This document shows positions 49,678 through 57,747 of a stretch of 64,000 nt of DNA, piece after piece. Position 1 is the first letter of the stretch. Each line of letters opens with the position of its first letter. The position numbers were made by a program, and so were the translations under genes. The notes under the pieces were generated by a model. That model worked only from the letters and a program-made list of their open reading frames with translations. It was not told the origin of the DNA and did no database searches. Source of the stretch: JACVRW01 sp038323835 (lineage in GTDB: Bacteria; Actinomycetota; Thermoleophilia; Solirubrobacterales; Thermoleophilaceae); NCBI GenBank assembly GCA_038323835.1, contig JBBQHI010000003.1, positions 62,001 to 126,000 on the forward strand, in the 5' to 3' direction.

Positions 49678-50939
49678 TGCCGGTCGATGCCCGGCGCGTC
49701 ATCGCGGACCTCCGGGAGCTGGAGCGGCTGACCGGCGGACCCGGCGGGGCCCGCCGGGTGTGCTGGACCGCGGAGTGGGAGGAGGCCCGCGACTTCCTGC
49801 GCGGCCGCCTCGCCGAGATCGACGGGGTGACCGTCGAGCGCGACGAGGCGGCCAACCTCTGGGCCCGCCTGCCCGGGGAGCGCGAGGGGGCCGTCGCCGT
49901 TGGCTCGCATCTCGACTCCGTGCCCGGCGGCGGCTGGCTCGACGGCGCGCTCGGCGTGATGGCGGCCCTGGAGGTGCTGCGCGCCGCCGCGGAGGAGCGG
50001 CCGGCCCATGGGGTGACGCTGGTGGACTTCGCCGACGAGGAGGGCTCCCGCTTCGGCCGCAGCCTCTTCGGCAGCTCGGCCGTGGCCGGCACGCTCGATC
50101 CCGCTTCGCTGGCCGGGCTGACCGACGCCGACGGCCACGACATCGCGGCCGTTATGGCGGAGCACGGCGTGGACCTGCGTTCGGTGGGCAACGCAACAAG
50201 CCGGCGCGAGGGTCTCCTCGCGTACCTGGAGCTGCACATCGAGCAGGGACCGGTACTGGACCGGGAGGGCGCGGCCGTGGCCGCCGTGAGCGGCACCGCC
50301 GGGGCGGAGCGCCACCGGTTCGACTTGCGCGGCCAGACCGCGCACGCGGGCACGACACCGATGGAGATGCGGCGCGATGCCGGGCTCGCCGCCGCGGGGG
50401 TGGCGCTGGCGGTGGAGGCGATCGCCCGCGGGCACGGCGGAGTGGGCACCACCGGCGTGATGCGGCTGGCCCCCGGCATCCCCACCGCCGTGGCCGGCGA
50501 GGCGAGGCTCGTGGTGGACCTTCGCCACGCCCAGTCGGGGCCGCTCGCGAAGATGCTGGCCGAGACGCGCGCCGCCGCGGGCGAGGCCGCGTCCGGACGC
50601 GGCTGCGCGGTGGCCGAGTCGGAGATCTGGCGGATCGAGCCGATCGCCTTCGACGAGCGCCTGGTGGCCGCGGCTCGCGAGGAGTCGAGCATGGTCCGGT
50701 GCTCGCCCGACCAGCGCCCGGGCTGCACTCCTCCCAGCACAAACCGGGTGCTGACCAGCGGCGCACTCCACGACGCCGCCGAGATGGCCCGTCACCTGCC
50801 GGTGGCCATGATCTTCGCTCCGTCGCTGGGTGGCATCAGCCACGCGCGGGAAGAGGACACGCGCGAGAAGGACCTGAAGCAGGCGATCGAGGCGTTCGGC
50901 CGGCTGGCGCTCCGCACCGCGCGGGGCGAGCTTCTCTAG
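49677..50939 (+). CDS. M20 family Zn-dependent carbamoylase/amidohydrolase with repeat insertion
   Basis: This 420-residue protein is of the hydantoinase/carbamoylase type (N-carbamoyl-amino-acid hydrolase, allantoate or ureidoglycolate amidohydrolase). Metal residues are His78 (GSHLDSVPGG), Asp89 (GGWLDGALG), Glu121/Glu122 (DFADEEGSRFG), His187 (LELHIEQGP) and His365 (SGALHDAAEM); the TTPM motif of the dimerisation domain is also present. Residues 339-354, encoded by repeat copy G at 50690-50735, are an extra segment (VRCSPDQRPGCTPPS) just before the last metal histidine. If it folds out as a loop the enzyme may still work. It starts with the ATG overlapping the ADI-like stop and is convergent with the decarboxylase by 4 bases. 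Confidence 0.88.
   Translation: MPVDARRVIADLRELERLTGGPGGARRVCWTAEWEEARDFLRGRLAEIDGVTVERDEAANLWARLPGEREGAVAVGSHLDSVPGGGWLDGALGVMAALEVLRAAAEERPAHGVTLVDFADEEGSRFGRSLFGSSAVAGTLDPASLAGLTDADGHDIAAVMAEHGVDLRSVGNATSRREGLLAYLELHIEQGPVLDREGAAVAAVSGTAGAERHRFDLRGQTAHAGTTPMEMRRDAGLAAAGVALAVEAIARGHGGVGTTGVMRLAPGIPTAVAGEARLVVDLRHAQSGPLAKMLAETRAAAGEAASGRGCAVAESEIWRIEPIAFDERLVAAAREESSMVRCSPDQRPGCTPPSTNRVLTSGALHDAAEMARHLPVAMIFAPSLGGISHAREEDTREKDLKQAIEAFGRLALRTARGELL
50690..50735 (-). repeat. Dispersed 46-nt repeat, copy G, inside a coding gene
   Basis: On the plus strand this runs from CATGGTCCGGTGCTCGCCC to GGGCTGCACTCCTCCC, matching the reverse of copy C with 41 of 46 positions identical and no gap. It is in frame within the M20 amidohydrolase gene, read as MVRCSPDQRPGCTPP, with no stop in that frame. 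It has the same orientation relative to its gene as the 3'-end copies have to theirs. Confidence 0.9.
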
Positions 50940-52414
50940 CCCTCGATCGCCACCCGCAGCGTCTCCAGCCTGCGGTCGCTGGCCCCGCGCAGGCTGCCGC
51001 CGTGATCGAGTGCCTGGCGGATGTAGTCGAGCGTCTCCGCGGTGAGCCGCTCCCCCGGGAGCACGTTCGGGATGCCCGGCGGATAGGCGGCCAGCGACTC
51101 GGCGGCCACCCGGCCCACGGCCTCGCCGGCGGGCAAGACCTCCTGGGGCCCGAGGAAGGCCTCGCGCGGCGTCATCGCCAGCTCGCCCCAGGGCGGCGGG
51201 GCGGCGAACGCCTCGTCCAGGCGGTCCTCGGGGCTCTCGCTGAGCGTCTCCACCCCGCGCCGCAGGGCGGCCATCAGGCGAGCGGCCGAGGCCGTGGCGT
51301 CCTCGCCGATTCCGAACACCGCGACCATCACGTTCTCTCCAGCGAGCTCCAGGTTCACGTCGTCGTGCTCGCGCACGATCCGGGCCAGCTCGTAGCCGCT
51401 GTGGCCCGTTCCGCGGACGTCGATCACGAGTCGCAGCGGGTCGTAGGCGAACACCCCGGGCGCCCCCGCCAGGCGCTCGTCGAGCACGTCGAGCCCGGGG
51501 ATCTCGCGCACCGCGTCGCGGGCCAGGCCGAGCGCGCGGAGCGTCTCCGAGAGCAGCTCGCGGCCGTTGACCGCCGCCTGGCGGCGCGCGGCGTCCAGCG
51601 ATCCGGTGAGGAGCGAGCTCGGGCTGGTGGACTCGATCAGCGTCACGCAGCGGTCCACCACGTCCTCGTCCACGAGATCGCCGTGGCCGAGATGGATCAT
51701 GGCCGACTGGGTGAGGCTCCCCACGATCTTGTGGGTGCTCGAGATCACCAGGTCGGCGCCCAGGGCGAGCGCGTGGCGCGGCAGGTTCTCGTGGAAGGCC
51801 AGGTGCGCACCCCAGGACTCGTCCACCACCAGCGGCACACCGTGCGAGTGCGCCACCTCCAGCAGCGCCGCCACGTCCGCCATCGCGCCGAAGTAGGTGG
51901 GCGAGACGACCGTGGCGCCCACAGCGTCCGGGGTCTCTCGGAGCGCGATATCGAGCGCCTCGGGAGTCATGCAGTGGGCCACGAACAGCCTGGGATCGAG
52001 CTCGGGAGCCACGAACGTCGGTCGCAGGCCCGACACCACCAGGGCGTCGATGGTGCTCGAGTGCGCATTGCGCTGCACCACCACCGAGCGGCCACGGTGC
52101 GCGAGCGTGAGGAGGGCCACGTGGTTGCCCTGCGAGGCCCCGTTCACCAGGAACCAGGTGCGGCGCGCTCCCCAGGCCCGCGCGGCCAGGTTCTGCGCCT
52201 CCTGGAAGGGCGTGGGCTCGTCCCCCACATCGATGCCGTAGGTGAGCGCGGGGATGTCAAGCGCGAGCGCCTCCATGCCCAGCGCGTCCCGCAGCCCGGG
52301 GTCCGCACCCGGTCCGCCCTTGTGGCCCGGTACGTGGAAGCGACCCGGGTCGCGGGCCGCGTACGCGCGGAGAGCTTCGAGGTAGGGCGCGGCCGACTGT
52401 GGGGTGGACGCCAT
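50936..52414 (-). CDS. PLP-dependent Orn/Lys/Arg decarboxylase family protein
   Basis: This 492-residue fold-type I enzyme belongs to the Orn/Lys/Arg decarboxylase (major domain) family, making a diamine or agmatine. It begins with PYLEALRAYAARDPGRFHVPGHKGG, has NGASQGNHVA (PLP phosphate loop), PTYFGAMADV, VVDESWGAH with Asp198 and His204, and the PLP Lys229 in SSTHKIVGSLTQSAMI. The C-terminal domain has YPPGIPNVLPGE. Substrate cannot be told. The nearby ADI-like and carbamoylase genes suggest a role in arginine or polyamine metabolism. It overlaps the M20 gene end by 4 bases on the opposite strand. Confidence 0.9.
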   Translation of the reverse strand: MASTPQSAAPYLEALRAYAARDPGRFHVPGHKGGPGADPGLRDALGMEALALDIPALTYGIDVGDEPTPFQEAQNLAARAWGARRTWFLVNGASQGNHVALLTLAHRGRSVVVQRNAHSSTIDALVVSGLRPTFVAPELDPRLFVAHCMTPEALDIALRETPDAVGATVVSPTYFGAMADVAALLEVAHSHGVPLVVDESWGAHLAFHENLPRHALALGADLVISSTHKIVGSLTQSAMIHLGHGDLVDEDVVDRCVTLIESTSPSSLLTGSLDAARRQAAVNGRELLSETLRALGLARDAVREIPGLDVLDERLAGAPGVFAYDPLRLVIDVRGTGHSGYELARIVREHDDVNLELAGENVMVAVFGIGEDATASAARLMAALRRGVETLSESPEDRLDEAFAAPPPWGELAMTPREAFLGPQEVLPAGEAVGRVAAESLAAYPPGIPNVLPGERLTAETLDYIRQALDHGGSLRGASDRRLETLRVAIEG

Positions 52415-52425
52415 CGCGGGCGAGT

Positions 52426-52880
52426 CTAGGAAACCGCGTTCAGCGCGGCGGTCGCGGCCCCGGCGGGGTCGTCCGCGGCCACGACTCCGGGGATGTCCCA
52501 GCTCTCGAGGCCGATCACTGTCTTCCCCGCCTTGAGGGCCAGCGCCACCTCCGACAGGGTGCCGTGGCCGCCGCCCACCGCGACAAGTGCATCGGCGGTC
52601 CTGACCACGAGGGCGTTGCGGACCTCTCCCAGTCCTGTGGCGAGGGCCACGTCCACCCAGGCGTTGGCCTCCGCCCGGTCCGATCCGGGCAGATTCCCAC
52701 CGTCATGCCGCCCGCCTCCTTGGCCCCGCGACACGCGGCCTCCATCACGCCGCCGCGGCCGCCCGTGACCAGCAGCGCGCCCCGGCGGGCCAGCTCGAAG
52801 CCCACCTCCTCGGCCATTGCGGCCAGACGGGCGCCGGCGTCGTGCGCGCCGATCACGGCGATGTACGGGACTCCGGTCAG
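52426..52880 (-). pseudogene. LOG/TIGR00725-like nucleotide-binding protein, frameshifted
   Basis: The frame reading PYIAVIGAHDAGARL, ARRGALLVTGGRGGVMEAACRGAKEAGGMTVGICP breaks, and GSDRAEANAWVDVALATG, VVRTADALVAVGGGHGTLSEVALALKAGKTVIGL continues in another frame. Adding one G to the G-run at about 52685-52686 joins them as ICPGSDRAEA, matching the family (SLOG domain, LOG-like). Either the gene is inactive or there is one base error in the sequence. The normal ATG/GTG starts are internal; a CTG at 52880 overlaps the upstream stop as CTGA and gives TGVPYIAV, as in ybeY and prmA. Family function: some LOGs are cytokinin-riboside hydrolases, this subgroup is uncharacterised. Confidence 0.75.
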
Positions 52881-53320
52881 GACCGCTCGGACTTCGGCGG
52901 CTCGCGCCGGCGCACGTCCACGGCCAGCGAGATGCTGGTGCCCGCCAGTAGGGATCCACCGGCCATCAGCGTCGCCCCGCCCAGCGCCAGCCAGCTGCCC
53001 ACCGCGTGCCCGGGCCCGCCGTCGCCGACCACAAGTGGTGGGTCGTTCACGAGCTGCGACACCACGATCACCAGGGTCAGCAGCGACAGTGGAAGCGCGT
53101 GCCCGGCCACGGCGGTGCGCGGCACGGGCAGGTCCGCCTCCCCGGCCAGCGCGAGGAGCGTGGCCAGCGAGAGCGCGACCAGCACCAGGTCCAGAACCTC
53201 GAAGGCGGTGAAGCCGGTGACGCCGTCGTACCAGTCCACGAAAAGGCTCACGATCACCACCACGGCACCCACCGCCCCGGCCAGCGGCCCGAGCGGGACG
53301 CGGCGCTCGCCCCGCCTCAT
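52877..53320 (-). CDS. Hypothetical four-helix membrane protein
   Basis: This 147-residue protein has a basic N-terminus (RRGERRVPLG) and four membrane segments, about residues 10-29, 41-60, 73-91 and 104-130, with the tail VDVRRREPPKSERS. I do not recognise the family. The ATG at 53320 overlaps the leuS stop as ATGA, so it is translated with leuS. The stop overlaps the CTG start of the LOG-like gene. Confidence 0.78.
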   Translation of the reverse strand: MRRGERRVPLGPLAGAVGAVVVIVSLFVDWYDGVTGFTAFEVLDLVLVALSLATLLALAGEADLPVPRTAVAGHALPLSLLTLVIVVSQLVNDPPLVVGDGGPGHAVGSWLALGGATLMAGGSLLAGTSISLAVDVRRREPPKSERS

Positions 53321-55734
53321 CGGACCACGAGGTTCACGAGCTTGCCCGGCACCACCACGACCTTGACGATCTGCTTCCCGTTGAGGCGGGCGCCGAGCTT
53401 GTCCGAGCCGCGGGCGATCCCCTCGAGCTCAGAGTCGGAGGCCTCGGCGGGGGCGGCCAGGCGGTCCACGAGCTTGCCGTTCACCTGCACCACGAGCTGG
53501 ATCTCGTCGGTGACGAGCAGCGCGGGGTCGGCCTCCGGCCACGGCTCCTCCCAGACCCGGCGGCCGGCCATGAGCTCGAATACCTCGGCACCGAGATGGG
53601 GCGCGAACGGGAAGATCAGTGAGCCCGCGGTGGCGAGCGCGAAGCGCAGCGCCTCGCGCGACTCGGCCTCACGGCCGCGGTACACATCGTTGACCAGCTC
53701 CATCACCGCGGCGATCGCCGTGTTGAAGCCGAAGCGCCCACCGCCGAGGTCGCGCGTGACCTTGTCGATGGCCCAGTGAGCCTTGCGCACCAGCGGCGTG
53801 GCCTCCGCCGGCTGATCGCTTTCGCCCGCGCCCGACTCGGCCAGGTCCACGGCCGCCGTCCAGAGGCGGGAGAGGAAGCGGTGCACGCCGCCCACCCCCT
53901 CGTCCTGCCAGTCGGCGTCGTGCTCGGGCGGCCCGATGAAGAGGATGTAGCAACGGGCCGTGTCCGCGCCGTAGCGCTCCACGTAGTCCTGCGGCGACAC
54001 GGCGTTGCCCTTCGACTTGGACATCTTCGCCCCGTCCCGGGTGATCATCCCCTGCGTGAAGAGATGCGCGAACGGCTCGTTCGCGCTCACCAGATCCAGG
54101 TCGTTCAGCGCCTTCACGAAGAAGCGCGCGTACATCAGGTGCAGGATCGCGTGCTCCACGCCGCCGATGTACTGGTCGACGGGCATCCAGGAGTCCACGA
54201 TCTCGCGATCCCAGGGCGCCTGGTCGTTGTGCGGGTCGCAGTAGCGCAGGAAGTACCAGGAGGAGTCGACGAAGGTGTCCATCGTGTCGGTCTCGCGCAG
54301 CGCCGACCCACCGCACGTCGGGCAGGTGGTGTTCACCCAGTCCTCGGCGGCAGCCAGCGGGGACCTGCCCTTGGGCGCGTAGTCCTCGATCTCGGGCAGC
54401 TTCACCGGCAGCTGGTCGTCCGGCACCGGCACGAGCCCGTCCTTCTCGCAGTGGACGATCGGGATCGGGCAGCCCCAGTAACGCTGGCGCGAGAGCAGCC
54501 AGTCGCGGAGCCGGTAGCTCACGGCGCGCTTTCCCTTGCCCTCGGACTCGAGCCAGTCCACGATCGCCTCGTAGGCCTCGCGGTTGTTCACACCGTCGAA
54601 GCGGCCTGAGTTCACGAGCGGCCCGTCGTCGGTGCACGGGAGCTCACCGCAGTCCACGACCCGGCGGATCTCGAGGCCGAACTTCTCGGCGAACTCGTGG
54701 TCGCGCGTGTCGTGGGCGGGCACGGCCATGACAGCGCCCGTGCCGTACTCCAGCAGGACGTAGTCGGCCACGAACACGGGGATCTGCTCGCCGTTCACCG
54801 GATTGGTCACGGTGCGCCCGAGCGGCACCCCCGTCTTCTCCTTGTGCTCGTCCCCGCGATCCTCGGCCGACTCAGTGATCGCCCGGTTCACGTAGTCGTG
54901 CACCTCGGGGCTGTCGCGCAGGCGCAGCACGTCCGGGTGCTCGGGGGCGAGGACGAAGAAGGTCGCGCCAAAGAGCGTGTCGGGCCGGGTGGTGAACACC
55001 GGGAAGTCGATGTCCAGCTCCTCGCAGCGGAACGTGACCTCGGCGCCCTCCGAGCGGCCGATCCAGTTCTCCTGCATGGTCACCACGTTGCGCGGCCAGT
55101 CGATCTCGCGCATGTCGTCCACCAGCCGGTCCGCGTAGTCGGTGATGCGGAAGAACCACTGGTTGAGCTGGCGCACCTCGACCAGGTGGCCGCAGCGCTC
55201 GCAGCGCCCGTCGATCACCTGCTCGTTCGCCAGCACGGTCTGGTCGTTGGGACACCACTTGACCGCCGCCTCCTTGCGGTAGGCGAGGCCGCGCTCGAAG
55301 AGCCGCAGGAAGATCCACTGCGTCCAGCGGGAGTAGGACGGCTCGTGGGTGCCGAACTCGCGCGTCCAGTCGATCGAGATGCCCCACTCGCGGAACTGCT
55401 TCTGGAACTGCTGGATCGACTGCTCGGTGGACTCGCGCGGGTGCTGCCCGGTCTTGATCGCGTGGTTCTCGGCGGGAAGGCCGAAGGCGTCGTAGCCCAT
55501 CGGGTGGAGCACGCGGTGGCCGGTGCGGCGCCTGAAGTGGGCCACGGCGTCACCCACCGAATAGGTCTTCAGGTGGCCGATGTGCGGCTCCCCCGACGGA
55601 TAGGGCAGCATCTCGAGCACGTAGGCCGCGGGCCGCCCGTCGGGCTCGTTCGAGACCTCCCAGGTGTGCTCGTCGGCCCACACCTTCTGCCACTTGGGCT
55701 CGATCTGCTTAGCGTCGTAACGGCTTGCGGCCAT
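53317..55734 (-). CDS. leuS: Leucyl-tRNA synthetase
   Basis: LeuRS charges tRNA-Leu. The 805-residue protein has the HIGH motif as HIGH (residues 51-54, PHIGHLKTYSVGD), the editing domain in the middle with FTTRPDTLFGATFFVLAPEHP, and KMSKS as KMSKSKGNAVSP. The zinc-like CPNDQTVLANEQVIDGRCERCG and CPTCGG pairs, VDSSWYFLRYCDP and the anticodon-binding C-terminus with FNTAIAAVMELVN are all present. Length normal for bacterial LeuRS. ATG at 55734. A small membrane protein gene overlaps the stop. Confidence 0.97.
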   Translation of the reverse strand: MAASRYDAKQIEPKWQKVWADEHTWEVSNEPDGRPAAYVLEMLPYPSGEPHIGHLKTYSVGDAVAHFRRRTGHRVLHPMGYDAFGLPAENHAIKTGQHPRESTEQSIQQFQKQFREWGISIDWTREFGTHEPSYSRWTQWIFLRLFERGLAYRKEAAVKWCPNDQTVLANEQVIDGRCERCGHLVEVRQLNQWFFRITDYADRLVDDMREIDWPRNVVTMQENWIGRSEGAEVTFRCEELDIDFPVFTTRPDTLFGATFFVLAPEHPDVLRLRDSPEVHDYVNRAITESAEDRGDEHKEKTGVPLGRTVTNPVNGEQIPVFVADYVLLEYGTGAVMAVPAHDTRDHEFAEKFGLEIRRVVDCGELPCTDDGPLVNSGRFDGVNNREAYEAIVDWLESEGKGKRAVSYRLRDWLLSRQRYWGCPIPIVHCEKDGLVPVPDDQLPVKLPEIEDYAPKGRSPLAAAEDWVNTTCPTCGGSALRETDTMDTFVDSSWYFLRYCDPHNDQAPWDREIVDSWMPVDQYIGGVEHAILHLMYARFFVKALNDLDLVSANEPFAHLFTQGMITRDGAKMSKSKGNAVSPQDYVERYGADTARCYILFIGPPEHDADWQDEGVGGVHRFLSRLWTAAVDLAESGAGESDQPAEATPLVRKAHWAIDKVTRDLGGGRFGFNTAIAAVMELVNDVYRGREAESREALRFALATAGSLIFPFAPHLGAEVFELMAGRRVWEEPWPEADPALLVTDEIQLVVQVNGKLVDRLAAPAEASDSELEGIARGSDKLGARLNGKQIVKVVVVPGKLVNLVVR

Positions 55735-55776
55735 GGCCGGGGAGGGTACTTGTCATGCCCGTCCTAGACTGCGCGC

Positions 55777-56676
55777 GTGGCCGCCCTCGATGCCTCCGCG
55801 TTCACCGTCCACCGGCTGGCGCTCGAGCAGGCCGAGATCGCCTATCTCCGCGAGGGCGCGGGCGGGCGGCCGCTCCTCCTGATCCACGGGTGGCCCGAGA
55901 CCATGCGAATCTGGTGGCGGAACGTGGTGCCGCTCGCCGCCGCGGGATTCGAGGTGATCGTGCCCGACCTGCGGGGCTTCGGCGAGTCGGGCCTCGCGGG
56001 TGACGACCGCTACGACGCCGCGGCCCACGCGCGCGACATGGAGGCGCTGGTGCGGGGCGACCTGGGCCATGAGAGGGTGACGGTCTGCGCCGGGGACCTC
56101 GGCGGAGTGGTGGCCCAGGACATGTCGCTGCGCTTCGAGGGCCTGGTGGATCGGCTGGTCCTCTTCAACACGATCCCCCCGCTGCTCCCCGACGGGCCGC
56201 GTGAGGTGCCGCGCGAGGTGCGGATGGCGGCCGACTACTTCCTGCGCCACGCCCGCGACGCTGACGGCCTGGCCGCCGAGCTCGACACCCCCGAGCAGCG
56301 GCGGCGGTACGTGTCGCAGTTCTACGGATCGCGCTTCTGGGCCGCGCCCGGGACCTTCAACCGGGAGGACGTGGACTTCATGACCGAGCCCTTCGCCGAC
56401 GCCGCCCGTTTCCGCGCTTCGATCGCCAACTACGAGTACGCCGGCGGGCCCCGGCGCTCGCCGGAGCGGGTGCTGCTGACCGAGCCCAATCCGACCCCGA
56501 CGCTGATCCTCTACGGCCCCGAGGACCACGTGATCCCGCGCGACTTCCCGGAGCGCATGGAGGCGGCCTTTCCTCAGCGGGTGGGCCCGTTCACCGTGCC
56601 CGGCGCAGGGCACTTCCTGCAGTGGGAGAAGGCAGACGTGCTGAACGGCGCGCTCGCCTGGTCCGCCGGCGGCTGA
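55777..56676 (+). CDS. Epoxide hydrolase / haloalkane dehalogenase-like alpha/beta hydrolase
   Basis: This 299-residue alpha/beta hydrolase has LLIHGWPETMRIWWRNV (oxyanion HGxP), nucleophile Asp in CAGDLGGVVAQD (about residue 110) and catalytic His in GAGHFLQWEKADV (about residue 286), with acid Asp in LYGPEDHVIP (about 247). Asp as nucleophile places it with epoxide hydrolases and dehalogenases and not serine esterases. Cap-domain residues follow (residues 140-220). The GTG start (55777) is 42 bases from leuS, divergent. The natural substrate is unknown. Confidence 0.87.
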   Translation: MAALDASAFTVHRLALEQAEIAYLREGAGGRPLLLIHGWPETMRIWWRNVVPLAAAGFEVIVPDLRGFGESGLAGDDRYDAAAHARDMEALVRGDLGHERVTVCAGDLGGVVAQDMSLRFEGLVDRLVLFNTIPPLLPDGPREVPREVRMAADYFLRHARDADGLAAELDTPEQRRRYVSQFYGSRFWAAPGTFNREDVDFMTEPFADAARFRASIANYEYAGGPRRSPERVLLTEPNPTPTLILYGPEDHVIPRDFPERMEAAFPQRVGPFTVPGAGHFLQWEKADVLNGALAWSAGG

Positions 56677-56679
56677 GGC

Positions 56680-57747
56680 TCAGGTCTCGACCAGGCGGGT
56701 GGCCGCCGCCTTCCAGGTGGCCGTGACGCGCGCACCCTCGTATATGGCGAGCTCGTGGGTGGAGGCCAGCGTCACCTCGGCCGCCAGCGGCTGGGGCGCC
56801 GCCAGGCCCAGGCGGACGCGGTTCCCGATCTCGGTGGTGGTGAGCACCTCGGCCTCCAGCCGGTTGCGCGCCGACCCGCCGCCCGCCGGTAGGTCCGGTG
56901 GCTCGATCGCGATCTCCCAGGGGAACACGCAGACCGCGACGGGGCCGCGCACGCGATCGGTGCTCACCACGGAGCCGCCTCCGTCGAGCGCCACCCGCGT
57001 GAGCCCGTCCTCCCCCGCCTCGGCGTGTCCCGTGAGCACGGTGGCGCCCACGAAATCGGCCACGAAGGCCGTTCGGGGCGTGGAGGCCAGCTCTCCGGCC
57101 GTGCCCTCCTGAACCACCCGCCCGGAGTCGATCACCCCCACCCGGTCGCCGAGCATCGCCGCCTCGGTGAAGTCGTGGGTGACGAGCAGCACGGGCGCCT
57201 CGGTGTCGCGCAGGGCGGACGCCAGCTCGCGCGTGGCCGCCGCGCGGGTGCGGGCGTCGAGCGCGGACAGGGGCTCGTCGAGGAGCAGCACGTCGGGCCG
57301 CCGCGCCAGTGCGCGGGCCAGTGCCACGCGCTGGCGCTCGCCGCCCGAGAGGGTCCGCGGACGGGCGTCGGCGAGCCGTTCCAGCCCGAAGCGGGAGAGC
57401 AGCTCCTCGGCCCGGGCGCGGCGCTCGGACCGGGGTATGCCGGTGAGCGGGTAGGCCACGTTCTGCCAGGCGTTCAGGTGCGGGAAGAGCGCGTACTCCT
57501 GGAACACGTAGCCGATGCGGCGCCGCTCGGGGGCCAGGTCGCGGCCGGTGGACGTGTCGAGCCAGGTCTCCCCGTCGAGGCGGACCACGCCGTGGTCGGG
57601 GCGCAGGAGGCCCGCCACCAGGCGCAGGATGCTCGACTTGCCCGCCCCCGACGGGCCGGCAATCGCCAGGCACTCCCCGGACGCGACCTCCAGGGACACG
57701 TCGAGCTCGAGCGCGCCCAGCCGGGTCCGGGCCTCAGCGCGGAGCAC
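56680..57747 (-). CDS. modC: Molybdate ABC transporter ATPase (ModC type)
   Basis: ModC drives molybdate or tungstate import. The 355-residue protein has Walker A GPSGAGKSSILRLV (about residue 31), the signature LSGGERQRVALARAL (about residue 132) and Walker B LLLDEPLSALDARTR, followed by a C-terminal TOBE-like domain (about 235-355) with RNRLEAEVLTTTEIGNRVRLGL and a second shorter repeat. The GTG start (57747) overlaps the modB gene by 14 bases. It is the last gene of the mod operon. Substrate could be sulfate, but the TOBE domain and ModA partner favour molybdate. Confidence 0.9.
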   Translation of the reverse strand: MLRAEARTRLGALELDVSLEVASGECLAIAGPSGAGKSSILRLVAGLLRPDHGVVRLDGETWLDTSTGRDLAPERRRIGYVFQEYALFPHLNAWQNVAYPLTGIPRSERRARAEELLSRFGLERLADARPRTLSGGERQRVALARALARRPDVLLLDEPLSALDARTRAAATRELASALRDTEAPVLLVTHDFTEAAMLGDRVGVIDSGRVVQEGTAGELASTPRTAFVADFVGATVLTGHAEAGEDGLTRVALDGGGSVVSTDRVRGPVAVCVFPWEIAIEPPDLPAGGGSARNRLEAEVLTTTEIGNRVRLGLAAPQPLAAEVTLASTHELAIYEGARVTATWKAAATRLVET

